DNA from: Dactylis glomerata
Taxonomy: Eukaryota; Streptophyta; Magnoliopsida; Poales; Poaceae
Assembly: GCA_007115705.1 (NCBI GenBank)
Contig: QXEO01000531.1
Span: 13,129,912 to 13,193,911 of the forward strand
Length of the DNA: 64,000 bases
Reading direction: 5' to 3'
Below the pieces are notes generated by a model. The model was not told the origin of the DNA. It saw only the letters and a list, made by a program, of their open reading frames with translations, and did not search any database. Positions 34,260-45,426 of this stretch are shown here, piece by piece. The position numbers and the translations under genes are program-made. How positions within the stretch are numbered: the stretch's first letter is position 1; every line of letters begins with the position of its first letter.

Positions 34260-36323
34260 TCAAGTAACATCAGGTGATGAAGCATCAAGCTCATAATTTG
34301 CTCTAAGAATAGAGTCAAAAAGTAATTTCTTCCTTTTCCTAGGGAAGTGTTCCATACCTTTCTTGAGTGTAAATTGATATTTGATAGTGCCTTCTCTCAT
34401 ATCAATGATAGCACCTACAGTTCGAAGAAAGGGTCTTCCCAAAATAATAGGACATGAAGCATGGCATTCAACATCCATAAAAAGAAAATCAACGGGAACA
34501 AGGTTATTGTTAACCACAATAAGAACATCATTAATCCTTCCCAAAGGTTTCTTCTTAGCAACATCAGCAATAGGAACATCAAAATAACATTTTTCAAGCG
34601 GTGGTAAATCAAGCATGTCATAAATCTTTCTAGGCATGATAGAAATACTAGCACCTAGATCACATAAAGCATGGCAATCAAAACCATTAACATGCATATC
34701 AATGATGGGTTCCCAACCATCTTCTAGCTTCTTGGGAACAGAGGCTTTTTGCTTCAACTTTTCATCCCTAATTTTTATGAGGGCATTGGTAATATGCTTA
34801 GTAAAAGCAACATTTAAAGAACTAGCATTGGGAGTCAAAGCAAGCTTTTGCAAGAACAAAATAACTTCAGATATATTGCAGCCATCAACATCAAAATCAT
34901 TAAAAGAAGTAGAGCTATCATCTCCTACACTCCGAAAAATTTCAGCACTCTTTTGAGAAAAAGTTTTGGCAGTTTTAGGATTTTTAACACAAGGAGTGGG
35001 AGTTTTCTCTACACCAATCAAAGTAAGAGGATTGCTAGCATTAGGAGCAACATCATTAGAGGTAGTAATGGTATATACCTTCATTTCTCTAGCCATCTCA
35101 TCTTCTCTTTCCCACCTGGCATGCAATTCCGCTAACAATCTAATATTTTCATCAATTCCAACTTGAATAGCGTTAGCAGTAGCAAAAACATTGTTCTCTT
35201 TCACATCATTAGGCAACACTTTTAATTTCAGAAGTTCAACATCATGAGTAAGGCTATCAACTTTAGAAGCAAGAATATCAATTTTGCCTAACTTTTCCTC
35301 AACAGACTTGTTAAAAGCAGTTTGCTTACCGATGAAGTCCTTGAGCATTACCTCAAGCTCGGAGGGCGCAGCCCTAGTGTTGTTGTAGGAATTACCATAA
35401 GAATTACCATAACCATTACCATTGGTAGAAGGATATGGCCTATAATTGTTACTAGCAAAATTGTTCCTATAAGCATTGTTGTTAAAATTATTATTTCTAA
35501 TGAAATTCACATCAACATGCTCTTCTTGAGCAACCAGAGAGGCTAAAGGAACATTATTAGGATCAACATGAGTCCTATCATTAGCAAGCATAGCCATAAT
35601 GGTATCAATCTTATCATTCAAGGAAGAGGTTTCCCCAACAGAATTTACCTTCTTACCTTGTGGAGCTCTCTCGGTGTGCCATTCGGAATAATTCACCATC
35701 ATGTTGTCGAGTAGCTTTGTTGCGGCGCCCAAGGTAAGGGACATAAAAGTGCCTCCAGCAGCTGAATCCAATAGGTTCCTCGAAGAAAAATTCATTCCTG
35801 CATAAAAAGTTTGGACAATCATCCAAGTAGTCAGTCCATGAGTGGGGCAATTCTTTATCATAGATTTCATTCTTTCCCAAGCTTGAGCAACATGTTCATT
35901 ATCAAACTGAGTAAATTTCATAATATTGCTATGCAGAGATATAATCTTAGCAGGAGGATAGTATCTACCAATAAAAGCATCCTTACACTTAGCCCATGAA
36001 TCAATACTATTCTTAGTCAAAGACAGCAACCAATCTTTAGCTTTTCCTCTCAAAGAAAAAGGAAACAACTTGAGCTTAATAATATCACTTTCTACATCCT
36101 TATATTTCTGCATCTCACATAGCTCAACAAAATTCTTGAGATGAGCTGCAGCATCTTCAGTACTAGCACCAGAGAATTGCTCTTTCATAACAAGGTTCAA
36201 CAAAGCAGGCTTAATCTCATAAAAGTTTGCAGCAGGAGCAGGTGGTGCAATAGGAGTGCAGATAAAATCACTATTGTTCGTGCTAGTAAAGTCACACAAC
36301 TTGGTGTTTTCAGGATTGGCCAT
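34260..36323 (-). CDS. gag: Intact Gag-protease protein of a polymerase-less element (687 aa)
   Basis: The ATG at 36323-36321 (MANPENTKLCDF) is used; the frame extends 11 codons further but without an ATG. The Gag domain spans about residues 40-220 (KEQFSGASTEDAAAHLKNFV, KLFPFSLRGKAKDWLLSL, WAKCKDAFIGRYYPPAK, TWMIVQTFYAGMN). An asparagine-rich segment occupies about 273-315 in place of a zinc knuckle; no CCHC motif was found. A coiled-coil stretch follows near 325-370 (SVEEKLGKIDILASKVDSL). An aspartic protease domain with CDLGASISIMPRKIYDML (about 554-570) and CPIILGRPFLRTVGAIIDM lies near the end, and the protein closes with ELDASSPDVT. There is no frameshift or stop. It would make particles and process Gag, while reverse transcriptase would come from elsewhere. 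Confidence 0.88.
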   Translation of the reverse strand: MANPENTKLCDFTSTNNSDFICTPIAPPAPAANFYEIKPALLNLVMKEQFSGASTEDAAAHLKNFVELCEMQKYKDVESDIIKLKLFPFSLRGKAKDWLLSLTKNSIDSWAKCKDAFIGRYYPPAKIISLHSNIMKFTQFDNEHVAQAWERMKSMIKNCPTHGLTTWMIVQTFYAGMNFSSRNLLDSAAGGTFMSLTLGAATKLLDNMMVNYSEWHTERAPQGKKVNSVGETSSLNDKIDTIMAMLANDRTHVDPNNVPLASLVAQEEHVDVNFIRNNNFNNNAYRNNFASNNYRPYPSTNGNGYGNSYGNSYNNTRAAPSELEVMLKDFIGKQTAFNKSVEEKLGKIDILASKVDSLTHDVELLKLKVLPNDVKENNVFATANAIQVGIDENIRLLAELHARWEREDEMAREMKVYTITTSNDVAPNASNPLTLIGVEKTPTPCVKNPKTAKTFSQKSAEIFRSVGDDSSTSFNDFDVDGCNISEVILFLQKLALTPNASSLNVAFTKHITNALIKIRDEKLKQKASVPKKLEDGWEPIIDMHVNGFDCHALCDLGASISIMPRKIYDMLDLPPLEKCYFDVPIADVAKKKPLGRINDVLIVVNNNLVPVDFLFMDVECHASCPIILGRPFLRTVGAIIDMREGTIKYQFTLKKGMEHFPRKRKKLLFDSILRANYELDASSPDVT

Positions 36324-36489
36324 TTCAGCAAAACGAAAGTAAACAAGTAAAAACAACTACCAAGGATTCTAATTTTTTTGGGTTTTTGATATAAAACGAT
36401 GCAGGTAAAATAAATAAAGTAAAGCAAAACAATAACAAAGTAAAGGATGTGCGTGCGAAAAACTCCCCTCGCAGAAGTCTTCCACTCTT

Positions 36490-36506
36490 CCCCGGCAACG
36501 GCGCCA
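36490..36506 (-). other. Primer binding site, Asp tRNA
   Basis: Minus-strand TGGCGCCGTTGCCGGGG, the common Athila-type primer site, ten bases inside the 5' LTR. The bases from here to the gag ATG (36324-36489) are a short leader. Confidence 0.88.
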
Positions 36507-36516
36507 GAAAAAGAGC

Positions 36517-38239
36517 TGTTGGCGCGTGGTTGACGTAGGAGAATGTAATTGATGTAGGAGCTTCTTATTCTTCAAGTCCTTGTCAACAGCACCAGAAGAT
36601 TCCTTGTGCGTGGTGAATGACCAGCCAGTTGGGAACCCCAAGAGGAAGGTATGATGAATATAGCAGCTAGTTTTCCCTCAGTTAAGAAACCAACGTATGT
36701 CGATCAGGAGAAAAGCAGACAATCACGACTGAAGGTGATGCTTGCTAGTTTGCGACAGCTTCGGACAATTTATATATGGCGCCTCGTCCAAGCTTTGCTT
36801 CCTAGCTGCAACGCGGAACCTGCACACAACACAACCAAGTACTTTGTTCCCAACTTGCGATGAGGTTGTCAATCTCACCGGTTTGCTTGAAACAAAGGTT
36901 ATGAGCGTATCGAGTGGAAAACAGTAGAAGTATGCGAGTAAAGTAAACAGTGCGAGTAAAGTAAACAGGTGATAGCAATATGATGGAAATAGGACCGGGG
37001 TCCACAGTTCACTAGTGGTGTCTCTCCATAAGATAAATAACACATGCTGGGTAAACAAATTACAGTTGGGCAATTGATAGAATAAAGATAAACGCGATAT
37101 GTCAAGAAGATCACTATGAGATTTACTCTGGGCATTATAACAAAATACATAGACCGCCATCCAACTGCATCTATGACTAATAATCCACTTGTGGCGAATC
37201 AATCCGAGAACTCCACAAGTATTAAGTTGCGAACAACAGATATTTGCATTAAGCAAAGTGTGTAATGTAAACAAAGCATATGCCCTTGAGCATATGAATG
37301 TTGTTTTCTTCCTAGTAGCAACAGCACATCTACAACCTTAGAGGTTTCTGTCACTCCCCCAGGTTAAATAGAGGCATGAACCCACTATCGAGCATAAATA
37401 CCCCCTCTTGGAGTCACTAGCAACTACTCGGCCAAGATAGCTACTAACAACGGAGAGCATGCAAGATCATAAACAACATAGAGATAACAAAAGATATAGT
37501 TCAGTACAACAACTCAATCATAACACCAATATTCATCGGATCCCAACAAACCAAACATGTAGAATTACATAACGGTGATCTCAATCATGTAGGGCAGCTC
37601 ATGAGATCTAAACATGAAGCACATGGTAGAGAAGACAACCATCTAGCTACTGCTATGGACCCATAGTCCAAGGTAGACTACTCACTCATCGCTCCGGAGG
37701 CAAGCATGGCGATGAAGAAGACCTCCGGTGGCGATTCCCCTCTCCGGCAGGGTGCCGGGAAGAGCTTCTGGACCCTCCCGATCTTCAGGTCGACGGCGGC
37801 GGCGGATCACGATGTGTTCTGGAAAAGTGACCGGGTACTTAGGTTTTTTCCGTCGGGGGGTCTTTATAGGCGAAGGGGCGATGTCAGAGGTGGAGCCAGG
37901 TGGCCTCACGCCATGGCGGCACGGCCAGGGCCTGAGCCGTGCCAGCCTGGTGTGAGGGCCCCTGGTGGTCCCTCTCCTACTCTCCTTCGGATGACTGGAA
38001 GCTCCCGGACAAAATAAGACTTCAAGAACTTGTTTCGTCCAATTCCGAGAATATTTCCCGTGTATCACTTCTGAAACACAAAAACAGCAGAAAACAGAGA
38101 AGTGGCACTATGGCGACTTGTTAATAGGTTAGTTCCGGAAAATGCATAAAAGTGCCACGAAGTGTAACGAAACATTAGGCAAATGGTGTAAAAATAAGCA
38201 TGGAGCATCAAAAATTATAGATACGTTGGAGACGTATCA
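36517..38239 (-). repeat. 5' LTR of the Athila-like element
   Basis: 1723 bp, a match to 29603-31325. The duplication CTGTG follows at 38240-38244. The ORFs inside on either strand recur in both copies only because the copies are recent duplicates. Confidence 0.95.
37861..37868 (-). promoter_or_regulatory. TATA box of the active (5') LTR
   Basis: Minus-strand TATAAAGA, equivalent to 30947-30954. Transcription should start near 37830 and proceed through the primer site into gag. Confidence 0.68.
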
Positions 38240-38722
38240 CTGTGGGAAATCGATCTCGATCGTTTTTTTTAAGTGACCGATCAGTCCTGGAAACAATTGG
38301 TAACTAGCGATCAGATCTGGCTGTTTTTTGAATACCGGTCGGATCTAACTTTTTTTTTTAATTTGAGCACGATCGGAGACGATCCAAGCTGGACACGAGA
38401 CCAAGATCGATCGTTTTTCCTGTTTTTCTTTTTGGAAACTAGCGATCTGATCAGGATGAAACAATGGGAAAAAATCGGAAACAATCAGACACTGCCGACG
38501 AACACAGCGGATGAGCGTTTATGACTCAGATTAGAAGAAACGCAAAACAGAAAATGACCAGCAACTAGAAACTTGGACTCGATGCAATCTAGGCTATGGC
38601 AGATACTATGAACCCTAACTTTTTTGTGTGGCTTTTTCTGGATAGGACTAAAAACAAAAATGAATCTACAGGGATAGATTTGTGGATGCTCACCGAGGAA
38701 ATGCTGGAATCTGATACCAAGA
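38240..38722 (-). other. 5' part of CRM-like leader with primer site
   Basis: The leader sequence next to the 5' LTR of the CRM-like element. The primer site TGGTATCAGATTCCAGC (minus strand, 38703-38719) matches initiator Met tRNA over its first bases and lies three bases from the LTR. The rest is T-rich with GATCGATC-like repeats and has no coding content. Confidence 0.8.
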
Positions 38723-39636
38723 TGATAAGGGGTGTCCCGATCTTCTCAGCGAGCGCGAAGTAGATGGCGATGATGGTGACGAAGATAACTCGAGTGTCGC
38801 TGTAAACTCTTCGGCTAATCCCTGCTGCCAGCGCAACAGCTCTCAACTCTTTGGATATTCGCAACGTCACACGCTTGCGCACGTAGCCGCCGACCACGAA
38901 GCGGTGATGCAATATACTAATTCCCAATGGAACAGCAGATTACACTCAGACTTTCAGTAGAACGAACACCAGATCGATACGAATTGGTGTGAATAATTTC
39001 AGAGGAACACTTGGTTCTGTCTAGAAACTAGGGTTTTGTTTAAATGTGGTCTAAGGGACTTGAGGGGGCACCCCTGGCTACTTAAAGGAGGCTGGGGCGT
39101 CCTCAACATGGACCTGGCCCAAAACCAACCTGGTTTGGGCCCAAACTGACTCGGTTCAACTCAAACGAGTACATACCGACCCATACATGGGTTCGGCCTA
39201 ATTTGGCACGCATGCCATGCGTGTGGCGCGCCTTAGACGTGTAGACATCGTGTCGTAGGCTGTCCTAGTGCGCCATCACGGACTCTCTCATGTCGACTTG
39301 ACGTTCTGGTGATCTCCTGGTGCGCCTGCCTCCCTCTCCTCCCTCGCGCACTTGATCATCAAGTCTTGCTCTTCTCGCTGCGACTCATCTCCTCCTCGTG
39401 CAACGCTCGTGTTATCAACAAACCTGATCATACATAGATGCATAGACTTAGGCAGTATAAAGTTCTCATTAAATAAAAGATCAGGTTCAATTAAGAGTGA
39501 GTTCACCTGTTGTGCCAATAGCTTTGCACGTGCTCTTGTAATTGGTCCAATCCTAATCTCATTGGCCTTTTTCGCAGCAACATCTTCATCAAAATGAGTA
39601 CGAGATAATGGTGGTGTAATAGGGATGTCCTCATCA
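38723..39636 (-). repeat. 5' LTR of the CRM-like element
   Basis: 914 bp, a match to 23066-23979. The U3 part (39288-39636) still holds the open ITRARAK-type tail. The duplication CACTC follows at 39637-39641 and then the interrupted LINE. Confidence 0.95.
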
Positions 39637-39641
39637 CACTC

Positions 39642-40693
39642 TCCCTATTCGCCCTAAAAAACAGCAGGCTGTCATCTGCAAAGAGAAGGTGGTTCACCGA
39701 CGGAGCTAACGGTGCCACCAAAATACCCTGAAGTGTTGATGAATGGTTTCTATGTTTCAAAAGGCACAAAAGGCCCTCTTCTGCCAACAGGAAGAGATAG
39801 GGAGAGATTGGATCACCCTGCCTATAGATGGGTAGGTGCCCCTGGATGGCTTGAAACTTTCCAGGCGGTCACCATTGAACAGAACTGAGAACAAGACGGT
39901 GGACACCAGGCGCATCACCATCTCCACCCATATATGATGGAAGCCTAACTTGAGCTTGATAGCTCGGAGATAGTCCCACTCCAGATGGTCATAAGCCTTC
40001 CTCATATCTAACTTTAATGCGCAAAACCTCGTTGAAGTCACAGTCACCACAACCAAGGAAAGCGAAGAATCTGCCTTTAAGTGCCTCATCATCTCCCAAG
40101 TCTTGTAACGAAGGCTTCTGTTTGCTTCACCGTACCAACAGGTTAGCCTCCAAATGTCCTCATGAACCTCCCTGTCAATGTGCTACTTAGAGAAATTCCT
40201 CATGTTTAGCTTCAGAGGGTTTGTCTAGTAAACACGGAGACCTCCACTATGACCACAGCTTCCCACACCAAAAGCGTGATCAAACCCCAGAGTAGCCGCC
40301 AAGCCTTCCACTCGATACTTTGTTTGCTATTTGAGTCTCCACCAAGCAAAGAATCGACGGTGCACACTCCTTCGCGAGATCGCACTGAAGGTCTACCCCC
40401 ACTAGTGTCAGCCCTTCTTCAAACTGATCAACAATGTCCGCCACCTTCATCTGGAATAGCACCGTAAACGGGTTCGCACCGAGGATGAGGAACCTAATGT
40501 CGCGACCCAAGGACCATGCAGCACGCATGTCGTCGAAGAAGGCTAACTGGCTAAATCCTTTCGACGTGTGCACCTTCACAACCGCCATCCACTGCGTATT
40601 CTCTTCCATGCTAGGCACCTTCTCTTCCCAGATCATATCATCGAAGTCCTCGCATGAAAGAATGTTGTGTTCATGTCCCCTCCCTTTAGGCAA
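39642..40693 (-). pseudogene. 5' half of the LINE: ORF1 end, endonuclease start and RT
   Basis: Minus-strand reading from 40693: a domain like the end of plant LINE ORF1 (WAVV-type stretch, FFDDMRAAWSLGRDIRFL), then the endonuclease opening SILCLVETQIANK and LGGYSGV. From about 40090 the RT begins: ALKLDMRKAYDHLEWDYLRA, KLGFHHIWVEMVMRLVS, VLFNGDRLESFKPSRG, ending with NHLLFADDSLLFFRANRE just before the insertion at 39636. Most of the endonuclease and the RT fingers are missing or full of stops, so there was a deletion near 40100-40280. The ADD catalytic pair is still present. The downstream half is at 22446-23065. Confidence 0.8.
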
Positions 40694-41200
40694 TCCACTC
40701 TACTTCATTGTTTAGCCAAGATTTCCTCTCTAAGGAGGAGCTCGGCAATGAATTTTTTTGGCTAGCGTCCGCTCATGATCACTCCCAGGCAGGCAAACAA
40801 TCGATTTACCATGTCATTTTCTGATCCAAGATCTAGGCACAACATACTTACTAATAGATGAAGATGAATGCGTGTCTTTTGATTCTTCCAGTGTCTAAGT
40901 AAAGTATTCATTCTATATTCTTTGGCTAGGTAGCATAAAACATAAAGGAGTCTAGGTTCGGGACTCCTAACCTTATCGATAGTGGACATAGTAGTGGACC
41001 TTGGCGCAAGCCTTAGTAAGTTGTCTCGCAGGCATACTTGGTACTCGAAAGTCAATGCTGCTAGCTAATCCATAAGCATGAAAAGAGGGGAGCCCGACTC
41101 AAGATTCACACAAAAAAGGTAGAGTAGAATCACACACTTGTCTTTAATTGCCTATTGGGTCGTTTCGCTTGCTATACGTGATAGTGTGTGGTAAGCACCC
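40694..41200. other. Unassigned spacer
   Basis: No element termini or known domains were recognised. A minus-strand ORF at 40762-41055 (98 codons) has no recognisable motif and is probably chance or a decayed fragment. Confidence 0.4.
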
Positions 41201-42807
41201 TGTTGGGAACCCCAAGAGGAAGCTATGAGGAGCACAGCAGCAAGTTTCCCTCAGTTGTGAAACCAAGGTTTATCAAACCAGTAGGAGAAAGCCAAACTTC
41301 TGAAGGTGATGCTTGCTAGCTTCGCGACACTCCGGACAATGGCGCCAGAAAATGCTGGTGCGTGGCTTTTCACTAGCAGAAACGTGGAACCTACACACGA
41401 CCCAACCAAGTACTTTGCCCCAACTTACGATGAGGTTGTCAATCTCACCGGTTTGTTGTCAACAAAGGATTAAGCGTATCGAGTGGTAAAAGGTAATAGT
41501 ATGCGAGAAAGTAAACAGTGCGAGTAAAAGCAAAACGGTAATAGCAATGTAAGGGAAATTGGACCGGGGTCCACAGTTCACTAGTGGTGTCTCTACATAA
41601 GATAAATAACAACATGCTGGGTAAACAATTACAGTTGGGCAATTGATAGAATAAAGATAACGTACATATGTCATGAGGATCACTATGAGATTCACTATGG
41701 GCATTACGACAAAATACATAGACCGTAATCCAACTGCATCTATGACTAATAATCCACCCTCCGGATGTCGTCCGAGCAACCATCAGGTATTAAGTTGCGA
41801 ACAATGGATAACTGCATTAAGCAAAGTGAGTAAAGTAAACAAAGCAAATGTCCTTGGACACAAGAATGTTGTTTTCTCCCAAGTGGCAACAGCACATCTA
41901 CAACCTTAGAGGTTTCTGTCACTCCCCCAGATTACTAGAGGCATGAACCCAACTATCGAGCATAAATACTCCCTCTTGGAGTCACTAGCATCTACTCGGC
42001 CAAGATATCTACTAGCAACGGAGAGCATGCAAGATCATAAACAACATAGAGATAACATAAAGATAATAATTCAGCACATCAACTTAACATAGTACCAATA
42101 CTCATCGGATCCCAACAAACACAACATATAGAATTACACATAGATGATCTTGATCATGTAGGGCAGCTCACAAGATCTAAACATGAAGCACATGGTGGAG
42201 GAGATGACCATCTAGCTACTTCTATGGACCCGTAGTCCAAGGTAGACTACTCACACATCACTCGGAGGCGACCATGGTGGTGGAGAAGGCCTTCGGCAGG
42301 GATTCCCCTCTCCGGCAGGGTGCCGGGAAGAGCTCCTGGATCCTCCCGATCTCGCGACGGCGATGGCGGCGGCTTGCAGTATGTTTCGAGGAAAAGCGAT
42401 CTGTCCTTTAGGTTTTTCCCGTCGAGGGGAATTTATAGGCGAAAGGGCAGCGTCAGGAGGTAGGCCAGCTGGCCTCACCCCCTGGTGGCGCGGGCCAGGG
42501 GCAGGCCGTGCCACCCTAGGGTGAGCCTGGCCTGTGGCCCCCCTCCGTCTCATCTTTGGTCTTCACGAAGCTTCGGTAAAAATAGCAGGTTTGGCTTTTG
42601 TTTCGTCCAATTCCGAGAATATTTCCTCTGTAGCTTTTCTGAAACACAAAAATAGCAGAAAACAGGGAACTGGTACTATGGCATCTCGTTAGTAGGTTAG
42701 TTCCGGAAAATGCATAAAAACGCCACAAAGTGTAACAAAACACAAAGCAAATGATGTATAAACAAGCATGGAGCATCAAAAATTATAGATACGTTTGAGA
42801 CATATCA
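41201..42807 (-). repeat. 3' LTR of the second Athila-like element
   Basis: 1607 bp. The minus strand starts TGATATGTCTCAAACGTATC at 42807 and is taken to end at TGTTGGGAACC (41201), where similarity to the related LTR begins about 100 bases in. A minus TATA-like motif (CTATAAAT) lies at 42431-42438. Near 41340-41365 the sequence ATGGCGCCAGAAAATGCTGG resembles the primer-site/LTR junction of the related element. The left boundary is therefore less certain than the right. Confidence 0.75.
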
Positions 42808-45127
42808 AGCATCCCCAAGCTTAACTCCTCGAGTAGGTAAGTGATAACAAAAGAATAATTTTTGAGGTGACATGCACCATCACAATCTTGATCATCGAAG
42901 TAAAGCATTGAGTGCTGGGATCAAAGAACTTAAAACATGGGCATAAGAGACATAATCTTGACAATAAAACTTAGCAACCATGTTATAACATGAAAAGAAA
43001 CACAAACGAAAGATCATGTGTAATGAAACATTGAAAGTCAAACATGTGTTCAAATCATAAGGAAAAACATATCAAAGTGGTTTTCAGCTTGTCCTTCATG
43101 GAATAGCAAAATATAAATGCATAGGACACCTTCAAGTTTAAGAGGGCGACTAGATACAAATAATTTAAGAACAAGCAAAACCATAATCATGAATCAATCA
43201 ATGATAAACTTTGGGACTATGCACATTAAACTCAGAATGGTAACTATGCTCTCTTAGACGGTGCATAAAGGTAGAAAGTGGAGACTCAACATAAAAGTAA
43301 AAGAAAGGGCCCTTTGCAGAGGGAAGCATGGATTAAACATGTGCTAGAGCTTTTCATTTGTAAAACAGAGAGATAAAAATTGGTTTTGAGAGGTGGTTGT
43401 CTTTGTCAACGACTAGCAATGGGGTTCTTACTATCTTCCATACAAAAAGGCAAGTTTTGAGAGAGAGATTGGCACTTTGGTGCTCTTTTATAAAGCTTGG
43501 CACTCCTCCCCACCTTTTTCCTTTCACAAACCATGGCTAACCGATTCCATCGGGTGCCCATCAACTTTCACATACCATGGAGGAGTACCTTTTTTTCTTT
43601 TCTTTTTGGAATAAAACAATATGGAAGATAGCAAATCCGACCACTGCGTCCCCATGAGCTGAAAATAGTGTCACAAAACGAGAAGTATTTTGAAGGTTTT
43701 TTGAAAGGTGGCACATGAAAATTTACTTGGAATAGCTTGTAAATACCATGCACAAGAATTTATAGTGGACACATTGGCAAACTTGGTTTTTGGGAGTTGG
43801 ATGCACGAGTAGAGCTCATACTCAGTACAAAATGAAGGCTAGCAAAAGACTGGGAGCGACCAACTAAGAGAGCAATAACGGCCATAATCATGCATAGCGA
43901 CAAAACATCATTAAAAGAAGCATAAGGTGGCATCACAAGTCAAAAACCAAATGATCATAGAGGCTTATGACAATTTTGTAAGAGTCAAACATGTTGTAAG
44001 CATGCGCCAAGTCAACCCAAATAAAGCATCAAGGAGAAAACCAAATAAATGCTTCCATATAATAAAAACAACGCATGATTTTTCAAAGGCTCATTAAGCA
44101 ATCTCAGTCATTTGAGTCAAGTCATGCTACAACAAAAACTACTAAGCATACTATCAAAACGACATCAAGCATGGCATGCAAAACTCTAAGCCGCAGTCTA
44201 AACAAGCTCCTTTTTGTACCACTTTTTTCATGAAACTTTTTTCTCTTTTCCAACACCATTCAAACCTTTTTTAAACAACTCTTTTGATGAAAACCGACAT
44301 AGACCAGTGGTCTAAATACACCTTGATGCAAAGATATAACAACATCTGAACAAAAATCAAGGCGAAAAATGAAATATAGTGTGTTGAAAGGTGACCTGAT
44401 TTTTACCGATGAAGAAGGGGTGCCTCGGGGGCATCCCCAAGCTTGGACGCTTGTACCTCTTAGATATTTGTGACATGGGCATCCCCAAGCTTGAGCTTTT
44501 GTCCATACTTCGTCTCATCTCATCACTCTCCATTCCCTACACTTGAAAACTTCCTTCATACAAAACTTCACACAATTCTATTAGCAACGTTAGCATAAGC
44601 ATAATAGTAAATCAACCCTTTTTGGTTCAGTTTCAAACTAAAAAACACCACATATAAAGCATATACTACTGTGGCAACTTCCTCAAAAGTTCCGTGATCA
44701 AAAGAACTCAAAAAGAGAGCGATCGAGAGGAAACACAAATAGTGGCAGAAATCTGTCAAAACAGAACAGCTGACAAAGGTCGATTTTTTCGAGGACCTTC
44801 TGTTGCTCAAATCGAAAAGTGTTGGATATAACCTGGGGCATATGCTCAAGAAATTTCAGATCAAAAATATATTTTGAGAATGTTTACGAATTTTTACGGT
44901 GCAGCGCAGAAATCTGTTTCAGGACAGCAACTTCCCCAAATCTTACCTCCCTCAAATTAGAGGTTCATCTTGGCACAAAAACGAAATATAAAAGATAGGA
45001 GTGGTCATTACAGTAGTAATAACTTCCAAGACTCAAATAAAAGAAAAACTACTGAAAAGAAAACATTGGGTTATCTCCCAAGAGTGCTTCTCTTTAACGC
45101 CTTTGAGCTAGGCGCAGAAAGTGCAAA
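42808..45127 (-). other. Non-coding interior of the second Athila-like element
   Basis: Follows the layout of 31326-34259 with smaller insertions and deletions. The polypurine motif AAGCTTGGGGATGC occurs at 42809-42822 (next to the LTR), 44431-44444 and 44479-44492. No coding domain was found. Confidence 0.75.
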
Positions 45128-45426
45128 TCAAGTAATATCAAGTGATGAAGCATTAAGATCAATTGCAGAAGTCTTCTCAACAATGAATTGAATTGTATCC
45201 AAATGAGTTTTCGAATATCCCTTGTGAACACTCTTTGGTTCACTTCTTTCATCGAAAGGGTTTTCAGGACAAATCCAATCGAAATTCTTTTCCAAAGCTT
45301 CATGCAATCCTACAAGTTTGCAAGGAATTGGTGCTTTGATGTCTTCTTTGGTTGTACCAACAACATTAACAGGTGAGCCAAGCATATTAAAATGCTCAAA
45401 AACTTTCCAAGCTTCAATAGCAACAT
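45128..45426 (-). pseudogene. C-terminal piece of a gag-like ORF
   Basis: About 99 codons on the minus strand ending at 45128, including FEHFNMLGSPVNVVGTT, IPCKLVGLHEALEKNFDW and the ending IDLNASSLDIT. The ending resembles ELDASSPDVT at the end of the intact gag-protease at 34260, so the position matches even though the preceding sequence differs. It is cut at 45426 by the next LTR. Function is not recognised beyond that placement. Confidence 0.6.

Larger units (their letters stand above)
29603..38239 (-). mobile_element. Complete non-autonomous Athila-like gypsy element (8637 bp)
   Basis: Two LTRs of exactly 1723 bp (29603-31325 and 36517-38239) lie within the duplication CTGTG (29598-29602 and 38240-38244). 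A primer site matching Asp tRNA (TGGCGCCGTTGCCGGGG) lies inside the right LTR. The polypurine tract AAGCTTGGGGATGC precedes the left one. The only long ORF is an intact gag-protease; there is no RT or integrase, and about 2.9 kb of non-coding DNA lies where pol would be. The element must depend on enzymes from a relative, such as the type at 45427-52590. About 41 LTR differences by eye (2.4%) suggest a little under a million years, slightly younger than its CRM-like host, as expected. Confidence 0.93.
23066..39636 (-). mobile_element. Complete CRM-like Ty3/gypsy element with a nested insertion
   Basis: Two 914-bp LTRs (23066-23979 and 38723-39636) have termini TGATGAGGACATCC and CCCTTATCA on the minus strand. 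They are flanked by the duplication CACTC at 23061-23065 and 39637-39641. A Met-type primer site lies inside the right LTR and a polypurine tract beside the left one. The single minus-strand polyprotein has two stops and runs into U3. The leader is split by an 8.6-kb element at 29603-38239; without it the element is about 7.9 kb. LTR size, terminal motif and coding overlap with U3 fit the CRM clade, which includes the cereal centromeric retrotransposons. Assignment to a centromeric family is inference. By eye the LTRs differ at about 25 sites (2.7%), roughly one million years. Confidence 0.9.
41201..45426 (-). mobile_element. Second Athila-like non-autonomous element, truncated
   Basis: A relative of 29603-38239: 3' LTR (41201-42807), polypurine tract, long non-coding interior and the end of a gag-like ORF. 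It is cut at 45426 by the LTR of another element. Its gag beginning, primer site and 5' LTR are absent from the window. Sequence similarity to the first element is high across most of the interior, with scattered deletions. No target duplication can be confirmed; the left flank is CACCC. Confidence 0.85.

Noticed and set aside
40762..41055. Minus-strand ORF of 98 codons in unassigned spacer
   Set aside because: No recognised motif, no promoter or homologous partner in the window; too short to support a gene.
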